NCBI RefSeq assembly: GCF_004117875.1
Contig: NZ_RAHW01000005.1
Coordinates: 1 to 64,000 of the forward strand
Reading direction: 5' to 3'
Origin: Geomonas oryzae
Lineage (GTDB): Bacteria; Desulfobacterota; Desulfuromonadia; Geobacterales; Geobacteraceae
DNA length: 64,000 bases
Every line of letters starts with the position of its first letter. Within the stretch, counting starts at the first letter, position 1. Position numbers and translations under genes: made by a program. The notes beneath the pieces are model-generated. The model saw nothing but the letters and a program-made list of their open reading frames with translations, was not told the origin of the DNA and did not search any database. Below are positions 35,376-43,210 of the stretch, piece by piece.

Positions 35376-36305
35376 ATGGCGCGTAGATCGAAACAACAGG
35401 AACCCGAGTCTCTTCGAAAGCGATTGGTCGAGCTTTTGGCCGACTTCGAGCACGAACTGGAGAAAGGAGATTTACGTTCAAAGGTACTGTCTCTCGTCCC
35501 CGCGCACAACCTTCTACGCGATCTCGGCAGTTCGCTCATTCCGAAGGAGTATGCGCCCTCAGCACGAGAAAGACTTATTCATTATCTGCAAAGATATCCG
35601 CGCACGGTAATCAGCGGAAATGAGCTGATGGTTGTTGCCGGCATCGGCGAATGGGCGAGAAGAGTTCGAGAGTTGCGAGTTCAATTCGGATGGTCCGTAG
35701 TCAACGGTGTGACGGCCAAAGAGATGAGCAAGGAAGGCGACCTTCCCCTGGAGTCCGTCGATGTCTCAAAGATGGGTCCGGACGATTATCTGCTCCTGGA
35801 CGAAACCCAGGATCGAGAGGCCGCCTTCAGGTGGAACACGGCGAACGAAATCCGCCGTAAGAAAGCGAGCGTTCAGAGTAAAATCCTGGAGTATATGATA
35901 GTCAACGTAGGCAAGCCGATCACAGGCGAGGAACTCCGCTATGTCGCCAACAACAAAAGTGAATGGGCAAGGCGCGTACGCGAGTTGCGAACGGAACAGG
36001 GATGGCCGGTAGCGACCAGGACCACCGGCATGCCGGATCTGCCGGTCGGCGTGTATTTGCTGGTGGAAGACCGCCAGGCTCCCGAGCATGACCGGGTGAT
36101 CCCGGATGCCGTACGGAGAGCAGTGCTGCAACGCGACGACTACAAGTGTCGTGATTGCGGTTGGCACCGCGAAAAGTGGAATGCATCCGATGCTAGACAT
36201 CTAGAAGCACACCATGTGCAGCAACACGCCAAAGGCGGAGCAAATACCGAAGAAAACCTCATCACTTTGTGCAACATCTGTCACGACAAAGCCCATAGGA
36301 AGTAG
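35376..36305 (+). CDS. HNH restriction endonuclease with duplicated DNA-binding repeat
   Basis: A 309-residue protein, very probably the restriction enzyme of the cluster. The C-terminal HNH domain (about 255-305) has CRDCGWHREKW and LEAHHVQQHAKGGANTEENLITLCNICHDKAH, including zinc-type Cys pairs and the His-Asn-His catalytic set. Two homologous about 65-residue repeats precede it, marked EWARRVRELRVQFGWSV (about 92) and EWARRVRELRTEQGWPV (about 194), likely winged-helix DNA readers. Its ATG directly follows the vsr stop (TGA ATG). The site it cuts is unknown. Confidence 0.8.
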   Translation: MARRSKQQEPESLRKRLVELLADFEHELEKGDLRSKVLSLVPAHNLLRDLGSSLIPKEYAPSARERLIHYLQRYPRTVISGNELMVVAGIGEWARRVRELRVQFGWSVVNGVTAKEMSKEGDLPLESVDVSKMGPDDYLLLDETQDREAAFRWNTANEIRRKKASVQSKILEYMIVNVGKPITGEELRYVANNKSEWARRVRELRTEQGWPVATRTTGMPDLPVGVYLLVEDRQAPEHDRVIPDAVRRAVLQRDDYKCRDCGWHREKWNASDARHLEAHHVQQHAKGGANTEENLITLCNICHDKAHRK

Positions 36306-36678
36306 AGCTGGTTCTCCGAAAGGTGACCACTTTATCATGTAAGCTCGTGACCGTTTGAAGGCTCAAAATCTCAGTAGCGTCCCCTCTTTTCCCTCAATTT
36401 TGAGCAGCTAATTCAGTTGGCAGAAGGATTATAGAATGTACCTCTAGAATAGTGGAGGTGCTACTTAACAGATCAACACCATCCCCCTCGCCCCCCGCTC
36501 TGTCTCCCTTTGCTAATCCCCTCAATTACCAATGGATTCGTAACCTTCCACCTCTATGGCCCAGGAGGGAGTTTCAAGAGTTTACCAATCCATATCATTA
36601 TTTTTAATTTGACAAAACCAAGTCATTAATTTTTACTACACGCATATCGTTGATCTTTGCTGTCAGGAGGGCTTCTCA
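36306..36678. other. AT-rich intergenic region
   Basis: A 370-bp gap at the start of a low-GC stretch. It has no open frame of note. The AT content rises sharply after 36400, marking a junction between the RM cluster and DNA of different origin. No terminator or promoter was identified with confidence. Confidence 0.5.
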
Positions 36679-38010
36679 GTGAATGCCTCTGTAGCTCAAC
36701 TTGAAAGTGCAATGGAAGAATTCGATCGAAATATGCGGGGCACTAAAGAGTGGTCTGCCTGGACAGAGAACAGCAGTTACAAGTTTGCTATTTTTAAAAA
36801 TGGGAAAATATACCCAGTCAAACAGATCGTGTCGATGGCGACGGGCCTTCCGAAATCCGCTTTTTCTGGTGGATCACAAGCAAACACACTTGTCAGTAAA
36901 TATGGCCTTAGATTACTCTCACTAAAGGAATCATCTTGGACAATACAATCAGAAAATGATGCGGTAAAAATTCTTGACAAGTCTGCATTCTCACAAGGAA
37001 CCGGCATCCCCTTTGAAATCCGTCCTTTTTTCTTTGACGAGGCTCCGCCCCCAGGTGTTCACTATCCGGTCGATCTAATCTTAAATGGTAAAAAATTTGA
37101 ATCATATTTAGCAGTTGAAAGCAGCCCATCTCACAGAAGTCGCCTATTTTGGCACCAGGACTTCATAAAGGAGCTTTCTGCACGCTTTCCAGTACATTAC
37201 GAGCGGGCTAGCGCGAATAAGGACTTTTCTGGCCTGCTGGTACCGCTTATGCGGCTAACCAGAATAAACTCTTTCAAAGCTTACGTTGTTACTTTACAAG
37301 AAACGGAAAACACTGATACAGACTGGACAGATAGCGAGTTAGAAGCAGCTGTAATGGCGTATCTTAAGATGCGTGAACAGGAGATGGCGGGGTTACCCTA
37401 TAGCAAGGCAGAGGTTAACAGATCACTACGTGACGGCGAGCTATCGAGGAGATCAAAGGCATCTATCGAATATCGAATGCAGAACATCTCGGCGGTCCTC
37501 AGTGAAATGTGTGCGCCAACCATCAAAGGATACCTCCCTGCCAAAAATGTGGGTTCTCAAACCAAAATAAAGCTGCTTTCCACATTAGACCGTTTGGGCG
37601 TTTGCTCGCAGGAGGATTACGAGCCAAATTTCGATCAGCAGGTTGTAGACGCAAGGGTTAAGCGGCTCCTCACAAAACCTTTTGCAGGAATCCCTAAAGG
37701 GCAAACGACACCATCGCAAACCACAAAAACAACCGTTTCCTATGCACGCGATCCACTGGTGAAGGCATGGGTCCTTCAGAAATCGGAAGGGCGGTGTGAA
37801 GGATGTTGCTCTCCTGCCCCGTTCCTGAATAAAGACGAGGCGCCTTACCTTGAAGTCCATCACCTCATCAAGCTAGCTGAAGGTGGTCCAGACACCGTAG
37901 AAAACGCAGTAGCTCTATGTCCGAACTGTCACAGGAGGTGTCATTTCGGCAATGATGGAGAATCCTTTACTCTGAGGCTTTTTGAAGGCGTTGAGCGACT
38001 GAAACGATAG
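36679..38010 (+). CDS. McrA-like HNH endonuclease (putative type IV restriction)
   Basis: A 443-residue protein of clearly lower GC than its neighbours. Residues about 1-85 resemble the N-terminal head of ScoMcrA-type enzymes (KFAIFKNGKIYPVKQIVSMATGLPKSAFSGG). Residues about 215-310 form a domain common in such nucleases (DSELEAAVMAYLKMREQEMAGLPYSKAEVNRSL). The C-terminus is an HNH domain (CEGCCSPAPF, then LEVHHLIKLAEGGPDTVENAVALCPNCHRRCH). The start is GTG with AGGAGG eight bases upstream. It probably cuts DNA carrying modified bases. The middle part is unassigned. Confidence 0.75.
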   Translation: MNASVAQLESAMEEFDRNMRGTKEWSAWTENSSYKFAIFKNGKIYPVKQIVSMATGLPKSAFSGGSQANTLVSKYGLRLLSLKESSWTIQSENDAVKILDKSAFSQGTGIPFEIRPFFFDEAPPPGVHYPVDLILNGKKFESYLAVESSPSHRSRLFWHQDFIKELSARFPVHYERASANKDFSGLLVPLMRLTRINSFKAYVVTLQETENTDTDWTDSELEAAVMAYLKMREQEMAGLPYSKAEVNRSLRDGELSRRSKASIEYRMQNISAVLSEMCAPTIKGYLPAKNVGSQTKIKLLSTLDRLGVCSQEDYEPNFDQQVVDARVKRLLTKPFAGIPKGQTTPSQTTKTTVSYARDPLVKAWVLQKSEGRCEGCCSPAPFLNKDEAPYLEVHHLIKLAEGGPDTVENAVALCPNCHRRCHFGNDGESFTLRLFEGVERLKR

Positions 38011-38190
38011 TCATGCCGTATGGTTATATTTTCCCAATGGAGCCCCCACGACTTTGTACTTTAGACTTTTGGGGAAAAGGCGAATAACCCGAGCCTTCCG
38101 TCGCAACTTTCCCCAGCCGGAGTGCAGTTGCACTGGCCCTCAGAGGGCCCCGGGCAGGGACAGGCAGCACGGTGAGGCAGCGAACCGTGT
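38011..38190. other. Intergenic after the McrA-like gene
   Basis: About 180 bp with a GGCCCTCAGAGGGCC palindrome near 38130 and no gene. GC rises again here. Confidence 0.4.
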
Positions 38191-38240
38191 GCAGATCTTC
38201 AGACGTCAGGGGACTTCATGTCGAAGAGGGAGACTTTGGG
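38191..38240 (-). pseudogene. Remnant of an HD-domain gene 3' end
   Basis: The 38 bases at 38191-38228 match the end of the HD-GYP gene at 42063-42100 in 35 positions, including 8 bases past the stop. On the minus strand it reads LFDMKSPDV-stop against LSDMKAPDI-stop. Only the tail remains; upstream in the reading direction it runs into the group II intron-like remnant. Confidence 0.65.
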
Positions 38241-38425
38241 TAGAGTAGAGAGCAGAGGTTACCCTGCCCTCCCTCATTAAACCGGACGTGCGGTTTTCCC
38301 CCATCCAACTTTCCGCTGTTCCTCACCGCAAGGCATCCGCTTTTGCCCAGCCACTTCATACAGGCTTCTGGTCTTAAACATGGCGTACTCCATCCTGGAG
38401 CACTCCTTCCAATCATTTCCGTTCA
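38241..38425 (-). mobile_element. Group II intron 3'-end remnant
   Basis: On the minus strand GGGAAAACCGCACGTCCGGTTT (3' arm at 38279-38293) followed by AATGAGGGAGGGC is the usual 3' half of a bacterial group II intron domain V with its flank. The 5' arm (AAGCGGATGC, about 38330) is imperfect and displaced, so the structure is decayed. No reverse transcriptase remains. It sits against the HD-gene tail, as if an intron had inserted there before decay. Confidence 0.5.
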
Positions 38426-38580
38426 AGCTCCATGCCTTCTGTTTTAATCACATCCACTTCGAGATCAAGTTTCGCGACATCCCTCTACCGCGGATCATGC
38501 AATGTTCTACATAAACATTGACAGTTTCGCACCTACATGATAGCCATGCGATGGGCACATTCTATCTACCAGGAGGATGA
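38426..38580. other. Intergenic before the lipoprotein gene
   Basis: AT-richer DNA without genes. It presumably holds the promoter of the lipoprotein gene; the AGGAGGATG ribosome binding site is at 38571-38579. Confidence 0.4.
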
Positions 38581-38940
38581 ATGAAAAATTTGGTAAAAGT
38601 GACAGCATCTGCAGCTTTGTTATTGTCTTTGACAGGTTGTGTACAGAGAATCACTGACTTTACAGTGATCTCTTCCAAGAATATGAACTTGTCCAACGCC
38701 GCAACATTCGTGCGCGATGACAAAAGGGTAGAAGGCGACGACACCAAAGCGGTAATAATCTTCCCACTGGGCATCCCCAATGCCAAAGAGGCTTTGGATA
38801 ATGCCATTCAAACCGTACCTGGGTGTGTCGGACTTGTGGACGGGGTGCTGGAGCATGAGTTCTTCGCGTTTGTGTTCGGCTATGTAAAATACCGGGTGAA
38901 GGGAACCTGCCTCATCGATCCTACTCTGGTCAAAAAGTAA
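38581..38940 (+). CDS. Small lipoprotein, TRL-like
   Basis: A 119-residue exported lipoprotein: signal peptide with lipobox LTGC (Cys20), then a compact domain (TVISSKNMNLSNAATFVRDDKRVEGDD...CVGLVDGVLEHEFFAFVFGYVKYRVKGTCL). The pattern resembles small bacterial lipoproteins of the TRL type. Two cysteines near the C-terminus may form a disulfide. The ATG is immediately preceded by AGGAGGATGA. It has its own terminator. The function is unknown. Confidence 0.7.
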   Translation: MKNLVKVTASAALLLSLTGCVQRITDFTVISSKNMNLSNAATFVRDDKRVEGDDTKAVIIFPLGIPNAKEALDNAIQTVPGCVGLVDGVLEHEFFAFVFGYVKYRVKGTCLIDPTLVKK

Positions 38941-38980
38941 CGGACCTTGTGCCAGGGTAAAATACTGTCGAATATGAATA

Positions 38981-39010
38981 AAGCCGGACAGCTTCGCTGT
39001 CCGGCTTTTT
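38981..39010 (+). terminator. Terminator of the lipoprotein gene
   Basis: AAGCCGGACAG pairs with CTGTCCGGCTT around CTTCG, followed by TTTT. Confidence 0.93.
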
Positions 39011-39016
39011 CCATTG

Positions 39017-39137
39017 CTCAACATCCATCTCAATCCGGTGAGAGCACGACTCACAGCCATCCCTGCCCAAGCCCTCCGGCACCGGGGTCGCCGGCTTCAT
39101 CAGGAAGCCGTACGACCTGCAAGCGCTCATGGAAAAT
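39017..39137 (+). pseudogene. Remnants of a RAYT transposase and a receiver domain
   Basis: Frame 39014 reads NIHLNPVRARL, the signature of REP-associated tyrosine (IS200-like) transposases. About 60 bp later another frame (39088-39140) reads GFIRKPYDLQALMENL, the conserved end of a response-regulator receiver (Lys-Pro-Tyr). The two short pieces from different genes are joined without the rest of either, so both are debris of deletions. Confidence 0.55.
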
Positions 39138-41933
39138 CTAGTAACCCGCTGCGTCAGCCCCCCACAAAAGCGCGCGGCTTTCCTCCAACTGCGGCATCAG
39201 TTCCTCACCCTGTACCGCCTGCGCGAAGGTGAGACGCCTGCCCCCCCTGCCGCTCAGCACGGCTCCCGGGCGCCCCAAGTGGTACCCCTGGGCGTAGTCC
39301 ACCCCCACCCCCTTCACCGCCTGCAGGATCTCCTCCGACTCGACGTACTCCGCGATGGTGCATATGTTGAACTCCCTGGCAAGGATGGCCAGCGTCTTCA
39401 CGAAGGCCATGTCCCGGTAGTCGTTCAGCATGTTCCTCACGAAGACCCCCTCGATCTTCACGAAGTCGATGGGGAACTGCCGGATGTACTGGAACGAGGA
39501 GAAGCCGGAGCCGAAGTCGTCGATGGCGAACTTGAACCCCTGTGACTTCAGGTCGTAGACGAATTTCTCGAGCAGGGCGAGGTTTTGCACCGTCTCGCGC
39601 TCGGTGAGCTCGAAGACCACCCTTGAGTGATCGATGCCGTACCTGTCGGCAAGCCCTACGATCCCCGGGAGGAACTCCTTCAGGATCATGGACCTGGGGG
39701 AGAGGTTCACGAACAGGCTCCCCTGGTACCCCTCATCCCTGGCCTTGGCGAAGGCCTTGTCGAGCAGGACCGAGTCGAGCTTGCCGACGATGCCGAGGCT
39801 TTCGGCCACCTCGATGAACTCGTTGGCGGCGATCACCTCCCCGTCCAGCGTCATGCGGCATAGCACCTCGCAGCACTCCCCCTTCCCCGGGGCAAGGGGG
39901 ACGATGGGCTGGAAGTAGGGGAAGATGCGGCGCTCTTCCACCGCCTCGCGTACCAGCCTCGCCTTCTCCCCCACCTTGCGAAACACCTCGACCACGTCCT
40001 CCTCGCTCGGCGTGCTGACCCGGTTCTTCCCCTCCCCCTTGGCCTTGTAGGTCATGTTGTCGGCGAACAGGAAGAGGTCCTTCTCGTTGGTCGCATGGAG
40101 CGGGAAAACCGCGAGACCGATGGACGAGGTGGCCATCGCCTTCCCCCCGTCAGGGGTCGGGACGTGGAGCGCCTCGGTGATGGCCCTGATCCTCCCCGCC
40201 ACCGTGACGGCCTGCTCCTCGTCGGACTCCGGCAGGAGGATGACGAACTCGTCTCCGCCGTAGCGGGCGAAGATGTCTCCCTTGCGGAGGGCCTCCTGAA
40301 CCTTGGCGGCGAAGGCGGTCAGGTAGCGATCCCCCGTGGCGTGCCCCCAGGAATCGTTGATGTTCTTGAAGTTGTCCAGGTCGATGACCAGGAGGGCGAA
40401 GCTGTAGTCGTGGCGTTCGGCGCGGCCGATCTCGTAGGAGATGAGCTCCCAGAAGACCCTGCGGTTGAAGAGGTTGGTCAGGGGGTCGCGGGTCGCGTAG
40501 TACTCAAGGTCCTTCGTGTACTTGTGGATCGCCTTGATCGACCCGACCACGTTGAGGAGCGTGGTGAGGACGCTGTCGATCACGAGGGAGCGGGTCGAGT
40601 TCCAGGGGGATTCCGACTGCACCCCGATCCCCACCACCCCGCCTATCTGGGGCGAATCGAGGATGAGCGACTTGGTCTGCAGTTCAATCTCCTCCTGCCC
40701 GAGCCACATGGGGGAGCTCTCCGTCGAGGCCACGTTGTGGATCACCTGCATGGTGGGGATCATGGCGAGCCTGCTGTTCTCGCTGCGGATCCTCCCGAGG
40801 ACCGCCTCCTCGACCTTCTGCCTGGTCTGCTCCCCCGGCGCGCTGCGCCAGAAGATCTCGATGTCGTAGAGTTCCTCGTCCACCTGGAAGATGCAGAAGA
40901 GCATGTAGGCATCGACCACCTGGTTGATCTCGACAAGCAGCGAAGAGACGTGCTCCTTCCAGTCCCTTATCACCTCCGAGGTGATGATGAACTTCTCCAG
41001 CATCTGGATCTCGAGCTCCAGAATCTCCTTGTCCACCGAAACGCCCCGGATCCTGTCCACCAGGGTGGAGACCTCGCCGAAGATCCGGTCCAGCTCGGTG
41101 AAGCCCGGGGCGACCTTGGAGAACTCCAGGCGTGTCAGGTCCCGGATGCTGTTCACCCGGGCCACCTTGTCAGCCAGGTCATGAATGGAGGGGACCACGC
41201 GGGCGTTCACAAGGCGCGCGATGAAAAGCGCCATGAGAACCGGGATCGGGGAGAGGAGGAGGAACAGGAAGAAGAGCTTCCTTTTCGCGTCCCGCATCAT
41301 GGGCTCGATGTCCTGGCGCACCTTGAGCGCACCGAGGATGGTGCCCAAGCGGGCGTTGGCGTGGCACGACAGGCACTGCCGGTCGGCAACCAGGGGGAAG
41401 ATCGCCTCGACCACCCTACCCTTTCTGCGCTCGAGCATGGAGCCGGTGGCAAGGACCCGGGAGACCTCGGCGTCAGCGGGGACCCCGGACCTGCCGTAGA
41501 GGGCCTCCACCACCGGAGTGCGGTACAGCTCGACAAAGTGGCCGGCCGAGTCGCCGGGGGCGCGCCGGGTGTTGTAGAGGCTTAGGACTTCCCCACGCGT
41601 CGCCCCCTTGCCCATGAGGTACGGGATGGCCCGCTGGAACTGCTGCGCCTGGTCGTAGGCAAGCCTCGTCGCGCTCCTCTTCACGGTATCGAGGTAGACG
41701 AGCGAGCAGATGCCGAGCACGAAGGCGAAGCTGATGAAGGAGACGACGAGGCAGGAGAGCAGGGTGAAGCTGCGTAGCGACAGACGCAGGCGTTGCGTGG
41801 CTTCTGCAGGGGATGCGTTTTTTCCGTTGACTGCGGAGTGCGATCTGCCGACGGTGATACGGGATGCGTTTTCCAATTCAATAGGACCTTTTTTGTCTTT
41901 TTTGAAACCGACAGACTTATAACATGCGCGCAT
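39138..41933 (-). CDS. Heme-motif GGDEF-EAL c-di-GMP enzyme
   Basis: A 931-residue membrane protein. A transmembrane helix (about 55-80), a periplasmic domain containing one c-type heme motif CLSCH (about 187-191), a second helix (about 220-245), a GAF-like region (about 300-480), a GGDEF domain with intact GGDEF (about 558) and an EAL domain in which the signature is EVL (about 689) but the catalytic residues (NLS, ELTERE, DDFGSG, VKIEG) are kept. It probably makes and/or breaks c-di-GMP in response to redox or ligand at the heme. No strong ribosome binding site supports the ATG at 41933. Confidence 0.9.
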   Translation of the reverse strand: MRACYKSVGFKKDKKGPIELENASRITVGRSHSAVNGKNASPAEATQRLRLSLRSFTLLSCLVVSFISFAFVLGICSLVYLDTVKRSATRLAYDQAQQFQRAIPYLMGKGATRGEVLSLYNTRRAPGDSAGHFVELYRTPVVEALYGRSGVPADAEVSRVLATGSMLERRKGRVVEAIFPLVADRQCLSCHANARLGTILGALKVRQDIEPMMRDAKRKLFFLFLLLSPIPVLMALFIARLVNARVVPSIHDLADKVARVNSIRDLTRLEFSKVAPGFTELDRIFGEVSTLVDRIRGVSVDKEILELEIQMLEKFIITSEVIRDWKEHVSSLLVEINQVVDAYMLFCIFQVDEELYDIEIFWRSAPGEQTRQKVEEAVLGRIRSENSRLAMIPTMQVIHNVASTESSPMWLGQEEIELQTKSLILDSPQIGGVVGIGVQSESPWNSTRSLVIDSVLTTLLNVVGSIKAIHKYTKDLEYYATRDPLTNLFNRRVFWELISYEIGRAERHDYSFALLVIDLDNFKNINDSWGHATGDRYLTAFAAKVQEALRKGDIFARYGGDEFVILLPESDEEQAVTVAGRIRAITEALHVPTPDGGKAMATSSIGLAVFPLHATNEKDLFLFADNMTYKAKGEGKNRVSTPSEEDVVEVFRKVGEKARLVREAVEERRIFPYFQPIVPLAPGKGECCEVLCRMTLDGEVIAANEFIEVAESLGIVGKLDSVLLDKAFAKARDEGYQGSLFVNLSPRSMILKEFLPGIVGLADRYGIDHSRVVFELTERETVQNLALLEKFVYDLKSQGFKFAIDDFGSGFSSFQYIRQFPIDFVKIEGVFVRNMLNDYRDMAFVKTLAILAREFNICTIAEYVESEEILQAVKGVGVDYAQGYHLGRPGAVLSGRGGRRLTFAQAVQGEELMPQLEESRALLWGADAAGY

Positions 41934-42070
41934 CCCGGGTGCAAGAACTTCCTACATATGATGATTCATTTACCTACATGTATGTAGGATCGAGGCGGTT
42001 TTTTCGATCAGGGCGCCCGCACAATCCCCCTGGCAGCCACTCCGTCTACAGGTTCCCTCAGGGCAGATCT

Positions 42071-43210
42071 TCAGATGTCAGGGGCCTTCATGTCGGAGAG
42101 TATCCGGAAAAAGTTGCGCGTGAGGCCCGGATGCAATTCGCTCCCCGACATGTCAAGCATCATGCTCGTGATGTGGTCAAGGGTGAGCGGTTCATGGTAG
42201 GACCTCCGGGTCCGGGTCGCATCGAAAAAATCGGAAATCATGGTCAAGTGGCTGCAGAGGTTGAGCCGCCAGGATGGCGGGAGTTTCGGGTAGCCGCTCA
42301 GGTTATACTTCGCGTGGTGCTCATAGGCGGCAATCGCAGCCAGGCGAGGCACCCCGGGGGTATCCATGAGGTAGCGCGCCCCCCTGACCGGGTGCTGCTT
42401 GATTATTTCAAACTCCTCGTCGGTGAGCTTCCCCTTCTTGTTGAGGATCTCCTCTGGGACGAAGAGCTTGCCGATATCGTGCAGCATGGCGGCCACCCCG
42501 ATGTCCTTCAGTTGCTGCCCTTCGATGCCGAGCGCCATCGCCTGCGCAAGGTTAACGATACAGACGTTGCCGCAATGGGTGAACGTGTACTCGTCGCTCT
42601 CCCTCAGCGCCGCCAGGACGAGAAAGGGCATCCCTTCCCGGCGAAACAGCTCGACGAACCCGGTGACGATCTCCGCAATGCCGGTTACCTTCAGCTTCCG
42701 GCGGCGCTGCACCGCCTGGTAGATTTCGGAGAACCGCTCCATCTCCTTCCGGCCGAGATCCTTGAGCACTTCCGCGGCACACCGCTCTTCGTCCCCGCTT
42801 CCGGAAGGAGACGCCTCGGAAGGGAGCTTCAGCCAGCCAAAGCGCAGATGGTCGGTCGAGGCGAACTCCCCGGTCTGCCCGACGGCGCTCAGCAGGCCGA
42901 TGAGGCTTTCCACCTCCTGACGGGTGATCCCCCGCAGGAACTTTACATACTCGATCCCCCGCCCTTTGAGCAGGGCAATGAAGCGGTTCAGGAACAGGCT
43001 GTACTCCTGCGGCCTGCCATCTATGATGAGCTCGTCCCCCACCACGATCAGGGAGAGTTCGCCGCTTGTGTCAAGCAGGGCGCCCAGTTCCTCGAACAGC
43101 TGGTTTCCAAGCCGGACGACCTGGAGGTGTCCGCCTTCGTAAAGCGCTGCGTTGGCGCTTGCCGACTGAAGGAGCCTGATGATGCGGGTCGCATGTTCTG
43201 CCCTGTTCAT
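42071..43210 (-). CDS. HD-GYP-type phosphodiesterase-like protein
   Basis: A 379-residue protein. The C-terminal HD domain has HDIGK (AAMLHDIGKLFVPEEIL), a downstream His pair EHHAKYNLSGYPK in place of a strict GYP loop, and DFFDATRTRRSYHEPL, a plausible c-di-GMP phosphodiesterase or related HDc enzyme. The N-terminal 115 residues are homologous to the N-terminus of the upstream HEAT-repeat protein (VVGDELIIDGRPQEYSLFLNRF against LVAGSTLMLGDQPVERFNPV). Its start overlaps that gene's stop by four bases (ATGA), so they are translated together. Confidence 0.85.
   Translation of the reverse strand: MNRAEHATRIIRLLQSASANAALYEGGHLQVVRLGNQLFEELGALLDTSGELSLIVVGDELIIDGRPQEYSLFLNRFIALLKGRGIEYVKFLRGITRQEVESLIGLLSAVGQTGEFASTDHLRFGWLKLPSEASPSGSGDEERCAAEVLKDLGRKEMERFSEIYQAVQRRRKLKVTGIAEIVTGFVELFRREGMPFLVLAALRESDEYTFTHCGNVCIVNLAQAMALGIEGQQLKDIGVAAMLHDIGKLFVPEEILNKKGKLTDEEFEIIKQHPVRGARYLMDTPGVPRLAAIAAYEHHAKYNLSGYPKLPPSWRLNLCSHLTMISDFFDATRTRRSYHEPLTLDHITSMMLDMSGSELHPGLTRNFFRILSDMKAPDI

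Noticed and set aside
38216-38416. A 66-residue minus-strand protein
   Set aside because: It overlaps the domain V remnant and HD-gene tail and has no ribosome binding site; read as intron debris.
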